NCBI GenBank assembly: GCA_964467585.1
Contig: CAYXRF010000006.1
Span: forward strand, 45,177-109,176
DNA from: CALVLD01 sp964467585
GTDB lineage: Bacteria; Bacillota; Clostridia; Christensenellales; CAG-138
Length of the DNA: 64,000 nucleotides
Reading direction: 5' to 3'
The position numbers and the translations under genes were made by a program. Every line of letters begins with the position of its first letter. Position 1 is the stretch's first letter. Shown piece by piece: positions 59,857-64,000 of this stretch. The notes under the pieces are model-generated. The model ran no database searches. It was not told where the DNA came from and saw only the letters and a list, made by a program, of their open reading frames with translations.

Positions 59857-60927
59857 TTACGCCTCCCTCGTTTTCATGATGTAGTCGAATATTTCTTCAG
59901 TGGTGGGAACATAGCTGCCGGGCTTGCCATAGAAGTCAACAGGCTTGGAGCCGTTAACAACCAAGCGAACGTCCTCATGCATCTGTCCCGCGCTGATTTC
60001 AACGGTAAGCTCACGCTTAACGCTTTGCTGTGCCATAACCTCGGCAAGCTCACGCTTGGGGAAGGGCCAAACGGTGATGGGACGAAGCAGCCCGACCTTA
60101 ACACCGGCGGCGGTGCAGAGGTCAATAGCGGACTTGCATATGCGTGCCACAGTGCCGTAAGCGCAGATTATCAGCTCCGCACCATCGGTATTGTATTTTT
60201 CAACCAGAACCTCTTTGTCTTCAATTATGGCGTAACGTGCCTGAAGACGATCGTTCATCTCCTGCAGCTCATCCACCTCAATATAGAGTGAATTGACAAC
60301 GGAGCGCGGACGATTGCTTGCGGGTGACCAGCCGGTGGTTGCCCAGGGCTTATCAGGAAGCTCGCGCTGCTCGGCATTTTCGTGGAACTCAACAGGCTCC
60401 ATCATCTGACCGATAATGCCGTCCGCAAGCAGCATGACGGGAGTGCGGTAGATATCCGCAAGGTCAAACGCGTTGTGCATGAGGTCAACAGCCTCCTGAA
60501 CGGAGGAGGGGGCAAGGACTATCATGTGATAATCGCCGTGACCGCCGCCGCGTGTCGCCTGAAAATAATCCCCCTGAGAGGGTTGAATCGAACCCAGACC
60601 GGGACCGCCGCGCATCATATTGCAGATGACGCAGGGAAGCTCCGCGCCCGCGATGTAGCTGATACCCTCCTGCTTGAGCGAAACTCCCGGGCTGGACGAG
60701 CTTGTCATAACACGCGCTCCCGCGCCGGAAGCGCCGTAAACCATGTTGATTGCGGCAACTTCGCTTTCAGCCTGAAGGAAGCACCCGCCCACCTTGGGCA
60801 AGCGCGCAGACATATACTCCGGAATATCATTCTGCGGAGTAATGGGGTAGCCAAAGAAGAAGCGACAGCCCGCCTGTATAGCGGCCTCCGCGATAGCCTC
60901 GCAGCCCTTCATCAGTTTTTTTGCCAT
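59857..60927 (-). CDS. vorB: 2-oxoacid:ferredoxin oxidoreductase alpha subunit (VorB-like)
   Basis: 356 residues. Conserved blocks are KKLMKGCEAIAEAAIQAGCRFFFGYPITPQNDIPEYMS, GASGAGARVMTSSSSPGVSLKQEGISYIAGAELPCVICNMMRGGPGLGSIQPSQGDYFQATRGGGHGDY and a C-terminal transketolase-like domain. It oxidises branched-chain 2-oxoacids (or another 2-oxoacid) to acyl-CoA and passes electrons to ferredoxin. AAGGAGG precedes the ATG. Substrate preference within the family cannot be fixed from sequence alone. Confidence 0.94.
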   Translation of the reverse strand: MAKKLMKGCEAIAEAAIQAGCRFFFGYPITPQNDIPEYMSARLPKVGGCFLQAESEVAAINMVYGASGAGARVMTSSSSPGVSLKQEGISYIAGAELPCVICNMMRGGPGLGSIQPSQGDYFQATRGGGHGDYHMIVLAPSSVQEAVDLMHNAFDLADIYRTPVMLLADGIIGQMMEPVEFHENAEQRELPDKPWATTGWSPASNRPRSVVNSLYIEVDELQEMNDRLQARYAIIEDKEVLVEKYNTDGAELIICAYGTVARICKSAIDLCTAAGVKVGLLRPITVWPFPKRELAEVMAQQSVKRELTVEISAGQMHEDVRLVVNGSKPVDFYGKPGSYVPTTEEIFDYIMKTREA

Positions 60928-60942
60928 TGTATGAAGTCCTCC

Positions 60943-61155
60943 TTACTCTTTTTCAACAGTGATGACCGCATCGGGACAGGTGCGCGCACAGGACGCGCAG
61001 GCGATGCAGGCGCTCATGTCGGTCACCTCGGCGGGATGATAGCCCTTCTCGTTGAGCTTGGTTTTCGAGATCGCAACAATCTTTTTGGGACACGCACGAA
61101 CACAAAGCCCGCAGCCCTTGCAGCGGTTCTCGTCAATGGTTACTTTTGATACCAT
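60943..61155 (-). CDS. 2 x [4Fe-4S] ferredoxin subunit of the oxidoreductase
   Basis: 70 residues from the ATG at 61155. Two CxxCxxCxxxCP cluster motifs (CKGCGLCVRACP and CIACASCARTCP) carry electrons from the TPP site. First gene of the delta-alpha-beta-gamma operon. An earlier start (61191) has no ribosome site at the right distance. Confidence 0.93.
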   Translation of the reverse strand: MVSKVTIDENRCKGCGLCVRACPKKIVAISKTKLNEKGYHPAEVTDMSACIACASCARTCPDAVITVEKE

Positions 61156-61337
61156 AACAGCGATAGACCTCCTTATTATTCCGACCGTCAAGCGCCATCA
61201 GCCGCCCAACGACCCATTTATCCACTAATGATTATACACCCATATGAACGAATGACAAATATTTATCAGAAATATATTACCTAATTTGCATCGCGCCCGA
61301 AAATACGCGGGCAGCGCAGACGTACCACCCGCAACAG

Positions 61338-61398
61338 CATAGTTGGCGACCCGCCCACACCTCAACACCCTCAGTTGGCGACAAAAAACAAGCTAAAG
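61338..61398. repeat. GTCGCCAACT-type repeat, copy at 61.3 kb
   Basis: Homologous to 57484-57573 (shared CATAGTTGGCGACCCGC and CAACACCCTCAGTTGGCGACAAAAAACAA). Its edge CTAAAG coincides with the point where the DUF368 gene fragment breaks off and supplies the fragment's stop codon. Confidence 0.85.
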
Positions 61399-61629
61399 GT
61401 TGGACAGGAGCAGCACGCAGGCACACATTCCCGGACCCCAGCCCACAAAAAGCTGCAGTAAATATCCTGCTGCCGCTTTCCGCGCTTTCCACTCTTTACC
61501 GAACAAGTCGTGGAGCGAACAAATAAATCGGTCATAAAGGCCCAGAATAAATGCGACCGTCCCGCCCGATACGCCGGGGACGCTGTCGACGATTGCCATA
61601 CACAAGCCGTTGATTATTGTAATTACCAT
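61393..61629 (-). pseudogene. DUF368 membrane protein, 3'-truncated
   Basis: 78 residues of the N-terminus of a DUF368 family protein (INGLCMAIVDSVPGVSGGTVAFILGLYDRFICSLHDLFG), which normally has about 270-300 residues and 7-9 membrane helices. The frame runs out in the first or second helix region after VLLLSNL, at the edge of the dispersed repeat at 61338-61398. The start codon and ribosome site (GAGGAAAT) look normal, so this is a gene cut by insertion or deletion at the repeat. DUF368 proteins are linked to polyprenyl-phosphate translocation in other bacteria. Confidence 0.85.
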
Positions 61630-61689
61630 ATTATTTCCTCTGTCAGCTTATCGCCTGTCCGTGTCTCTTTCTCATAATAGTATTGGCTG

Positions 61690-61989
61690 ATGGTCGCGGC
61701 ATGGCTTTACAAGGCGGCGGCACAGGCAGGTATGAACAGGGCGCTATGGTCGATTCTCGGACTTGCGGCTAACCTGTTGGCCGTCGCCGCTTTTCTTATC
61801 GCAAGAGGACGGCTGTCCCGCTGCACGGCGTGCGGCACGCGGCAGAAGCCTTCCGTCTATTGTCGTTCCTGCGGCGGCGTGATGGAACACAAGTGCAATA
61901 AATGCGGAGCTGCCTGCGGCGCTGAAGACGCCTATTGTCCGAGGTGCGGAACGGCGCTTGATATTGCTGAGGAGACGGAAGAAAAGTAG
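61690..61989 (+). CDS. Zinc-ribbon membrane protein, possibly N-terminally truncated
   Basis: 99 residues. One or two hydrophobic helices (about 1-40) are followed by double zinc ribbons (CTACGTRQKPSVYCRSCG and CNKCGAACGAEDAYCPRCG). No ribosome site is visible near the ATG at 61690 and a stop lies four codons upstream, so it may have lost its original 5' end. No function is recognised. Confidence 0.6.
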   Translation: MVAAWLYKAAAQAGMNRALWSILGLAANLLAVAAFLIARGRLSRCTACGTRQKPSVYCRSCGGVMEHKCNKCGAACGAEDAYCPRCGTALDIAEETEEK

Positions 61990-61998
61990 AAACACTCC

Positions 61999-62056
61999 TT
62001 GACAAACAAAATAGATGTAGTATCATCTGATTGAAATTGGTTGATGCTGCATCTAT
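61999..62056 (+). promoter_or_regulatory. marR promoter with overlapping inverted-repeat operator
   Basis: TTGACA (61999-62004), a 16-base spacer and TATCAT (62021-62026). Two half-sites, ATAGATGTAGTATC (62011-62024) and GATGCTGCATCTAT (62043-62056), are inverted with 12 of 14 positions matching, covering the -10 and the start. This fits autorepression by the MarR protein encoded next. Confidence 0.78.
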
Positions 62057-62074
62057 CTTTATGTGGAGGTTAAT

Positions 62075-62551
62075 ATGGACGTCACAAAAAGGCAAATCAC
62101 AAAAATCGCACGGGAGGTCAGCAGGTTTACCGTCCGCACGCTGCGTGAGGATGGCATTGGCACTGCGGAGTTTGATGTGATTCACACCATAAGGAAGAAT
62201 CCGGGTGTAACGCAGGCGGCTGTGTGTCGTATCACCGGTCTGGACAAGGGGGCTGTGGCTCGACAGACGGCAAATTTGGAAGCGAAAGGCTATCTGACCC
62301 GACGGGAGAATCCATCAGACGGGCGAAGTCAGCTGCTGTTTGCCACGGAGAAGGCGGAAGGGCTAAAAAATTCCAAGGCTCAGATTGAAGCGCAATTTTA
62401 CGAATGGCTTTTGCTTCCGCTTGCCGAAGGAGACAAAAACGAATTTGCACGAATACTTGAAATTATTTATCAGCGTTGTAAAGGGGAAAGCAAGGCGGAA
62501 TTTCCCGAAATGACAGCGCTTGTGAAGGGTGGCGCAAACGATGGAAAATAA
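62075..62551 (+). CDS. MarR-family transcriptional regulator
   Basis: 158 residues from the ATG at 62075 (GGAGG seven bases upstream; an alternative start four codons earlier lies before that site). Winged helix-turn-helix: TAEFDVIHTIRKNPGVTQAAVCRITGLDKGAVARQTANLEAKGYLTRRENPSDGRSQLLFATEKA. Probably represses itself and the MFS gene it overlaps by 11 bases, with release by an unknown ligand. Confidence 0.93.
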   Translation: MDVTKRQITKIAREVSRFTVRTLREDGIGTAEFDVIHTIRKNPGVTQAAVCRITGLDKGAVARQTANLEAKGYLTRRENPSDGRSQLLFATEKAEGLKNSKAQIEAQFYEWLLLPLAEGDKNEFARILEIIYQRCKGESKAEFPEMTALVKGGANDGK

Positions 62552-63788
62552 AAAGAAGCATCTTTCACGGGCGATGCTGTTTATCATATTGTTTGGGATT
62601 GTCAGTCTTTTTTCGGATATGACCCACGAGGGTGCTTCCAGTATTCGAGGTGCGTATCTTGCGCTGCTGGGCGCATCGGCAGGAACCATCGGCTTTGTAT
62701 CGGGACTTGGCGAGCTGATAGGTTATTCCATGCGCTATGTGTTCGGAAAGCTCACCGACAAAACCAAACGCTATTGGCCCATGACCATTGTGGGCTACAT
62801 ACTGGATGTTCTGGCTGTTCCCGCGCTGGCGCTTGTGGGCGAGCACGGCTGGATTGCAGCCTGCGCACTGCTTGTAATTCAGCGCATGGGCAAGGCAATC
62901 AAAAAGCCTGCAAAGGATACCATCATGTCTTTTGCGGCGTCACAAGAGGGAGTGGGCAAGAGCTTTGGTATTCAGGAGGTTCTTGACCAGATCGGTGCAT
63001 TTTTAGGTCCCGTGCTGCTTTATCTGGTGATGCTGTTTAAGCAGACGGGCACAACCTTTCAAGTCTATGCCACCTGCTTTGCCGTGCTGGCTGTCCCCGG
63101 AGCAATAACAATTGTTCTGCTGCTGGTGACTCGGGCAAAATTTCCAAATCCCGAACACTTTGAGCCGGAGCCCAAGGAGTACATTCCGTTCAAGCTGAAA
63201 AAAGAGTTCATCCTCTATATCGCGGGCATCAGCCTATTTGCCTTCGGTTTTATCGACTACTCAATAATAATAATGCACGTCTCCAAGACCTATGCCGCTC
63301 TTGCATCAGGTCTGGCGGAAACAACATCCCTTGTAAACAGCGGAACGCTGCCGCTGCTATACGCAGGAGCCATGCTTGTGGACGCCGCAGCGGCACTGAT
63401 TTTTGGCATGATGTACGACAAAAAGGGCGTTCGCGCGCTGGTGTGGTCCACTCTGATCTCCGCACCCTTTGCCGTCTTTGTGTTTGCGTTTAACTTCATT
63501 CCGATGCTGCTGCTCGGCATTGCCCTCTGGGGGGTGGGCATGGGCGCACAGGAATCCATTCTGAAGGCGGCGGTGACCCGCATGGTGCCAAAGCAGAGCA
63601 GAGCAACCGGTTACGGCATATTTGAGTGCTCCTTCGGTGTGTTCTGGTTCCTGGGAAGCTGGTTGCTGGGCGTGCTGTACGACGTCAGTATCCCCGCCAT
63701 GGTCGTTGTCTCCGTTGTGGCGCAGCTTACGGCGATACCTCTGTATATGCTTTCATCAAAGGCTGCCGCAAACAGCATTCAAAAGTGA
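62541..63788 (+). CDS. MFS transporter
   Basis: 415 residues from the ATG at 62541 inside marR. Twelve hydrophobic helices and the SLFSDMTHEGASSIRGAYLALLGASAGTIGFVSGLGE and GKLTDKTKRYWPMTIVGYILDVLAVPALAL pattern of the drug/metabolite MFS group. Coupling to marR suggests ligand-induced efflux. The substrate is unknown. Confidence 0.92.
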   Translation: MENKKKHLSRAMLFIILFGIVSLFSDMTHEGASSIRGAYLALLGASAGTIGFVSGLGELIGYSMRYVFGKLTDKTKRYWPMTIVGYILDVLAVPALALVGEHGWIAACALLVIQRMGKAIKKPAKDTIMSFAASQEGVGKSFGIQEVLDQIGAFLGPVLLYLVMLFKQTGTTFQVYATCFAVLAVPGAITIVLLLVTRAKFPNPEHFEPEPKEYIPFKLKKEFILYIAGISLFAFGFIDYSIIIMHVSKTYAALASGLAETTSLVNSGTLPLLYAGAMLVDAAAALIFGMMYDKKGVRALVWSTLISAPFAVFVFAFNFIPMLLLGIALWGVGMGAQESILKAAVTRMVPKQSRATGYGIFECSFGVFWFLGSWLLGVLYDVSIPAMVVVSVVAQLTAIPLYMLSSKAAANSIQK

Positions 63789-63802
63789 TTCGGTTAATAT
63801 AT

Positions 63803-63826
63803 GGCGGCGATACTGCCATCGCCGCC
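63803..63826 (+). terminator. Hairpin after the MFS gene
   Basis: GGCGGCGA and TCGCCGCC form an eight-pair stem 15 bases after the MFS stop. No T-run follows, so termination may be weak. Confidence 0.45.
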
Positions 63827-63895
63827 AATGTCAAGAATGCTGCCTTTCAAGATTTTATCAACTCGAATGAATGCTGCCATTACTTAGCAGTTTAA

Positions 63896-64000
63896 GGCGG
63901 TTCAGGAAGAGAAGGCTCGAAGATCAAACATAGAATTGAGCGACGGTACTATGTGGAACGGAGCCACGCCGCCATTATTGAGCCGCTGGAATGGGATATG
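63896..64000 (+). pseudogene. Possible serine recombinase fragment, runs off the window
   Basis: The frame after a stop at 63893-63895 reads ... KIKHRIERRYYVERSHAAIIEPLEWDM, which resembles the Recombinase-domain stretch of large serine recombinases (PQYYVENSHPAIIDPEIWDMV). There is no start codon or catalytic domain upstream, so this is a 5'-truncated remnant or a coincidence. Only 35 codons are visible. Confidence 0.4.

Noticed and set aside
58471..60291. 606-codon open frame on the plus strand
   Set aside because: Exactly opposite the oxidoreductase gamma and beta genes, which have strong family signatures and ribosome sites. The frame arises from codon bias of the genes on the other strand.

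Overview
The window looks like a chromosome segment of an anaerobic gut-type Firmicute (class Clostridia, probably an Oscillospirales relative). Four things suggest this: the gene order khpB-mnmE-mnmG-rsmG-noc, which in Firmicutes lies next to the replication origin; an L10-leader before rplJ-rplL; a ferredoxin-dependent 2-oxoacid oxidoreductase; and two secreted proteins ending in type I dockerins, which implies a cellulosome-like system. There is one 100-N assembly gap (31107-31206). I found no rRNA, tRNA or CRISPR array.

Layout. 1-5749: RNA-modification and nucleoid-occlusion genes. 5806-9372: phage packaging genes (candidate packaging gene, large terminase, portal). 9483-15774: small membrane and secreted proteins, a dockerin-bearing nuclease and a ComEC-like metallo-beta-lactamase lipoprotein. 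15937-24785: rplJ/rplL, a P-type ATPase behind a yybP-ykoY-type riboswitch, an ABC exporter, a PHP phosphatase, a frameshifted secreted protein and thymidine kinase. 24971-26764: remnant of a second, unrelated phage, bounded by 32-bp direct repeats. 26794-34800: CotH-dockerin protein, DnaJ-domain protein, HutD-like protein and a sodium-pump decarboxylase beta subunit. 35145-41250: phage capsid, fibre and lysis genes. 42375-44794: podovirus-type head-completion genes. 44887-58370: MscS, argF, ispE, two ATP-grasp proteins, short alaS, a leaderless-looking binding protein, asd-dapA and a repeat island. 58576-64000: VorABCD-type oxidoreductase, a DUF368 fragment, a marR-MFS pair and a recombinase fragment at the edge.

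The most interesting feature is that one short-tailed (podovirus-like) virion gene set is split into three co-oriented clusters separated by ordinary host genes (rplJL, tdk, a decarboxylase subunit and others), with no integrase, repressor or replication gene among them. The first two clusters start from near-identical promoters, TTGACA-N18-TATAAT, each with a LexA (SOS) box GAAC-N4-GTTC inside the spacer. A third LexA-like box overlaps the start of a divergent small gene beside the terminase. Terminase motifs and both lysis genes look intact. This is what a domesticated, SOS-induced particle such as a gene transfer agent would look like, although a prophage broken up by rearrangement is the main alternative.

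Other host themes are in-frame 15-bp tandem repeats in several unrelated genes, a likely single-base frameshift in a poly-A run just after a start codon, a 596-residue alanyl-tRNA synthetase that stops after its editing domain, and dispersed intergenic repeats, one of which sits exactly at the broken end of a truncated gene.
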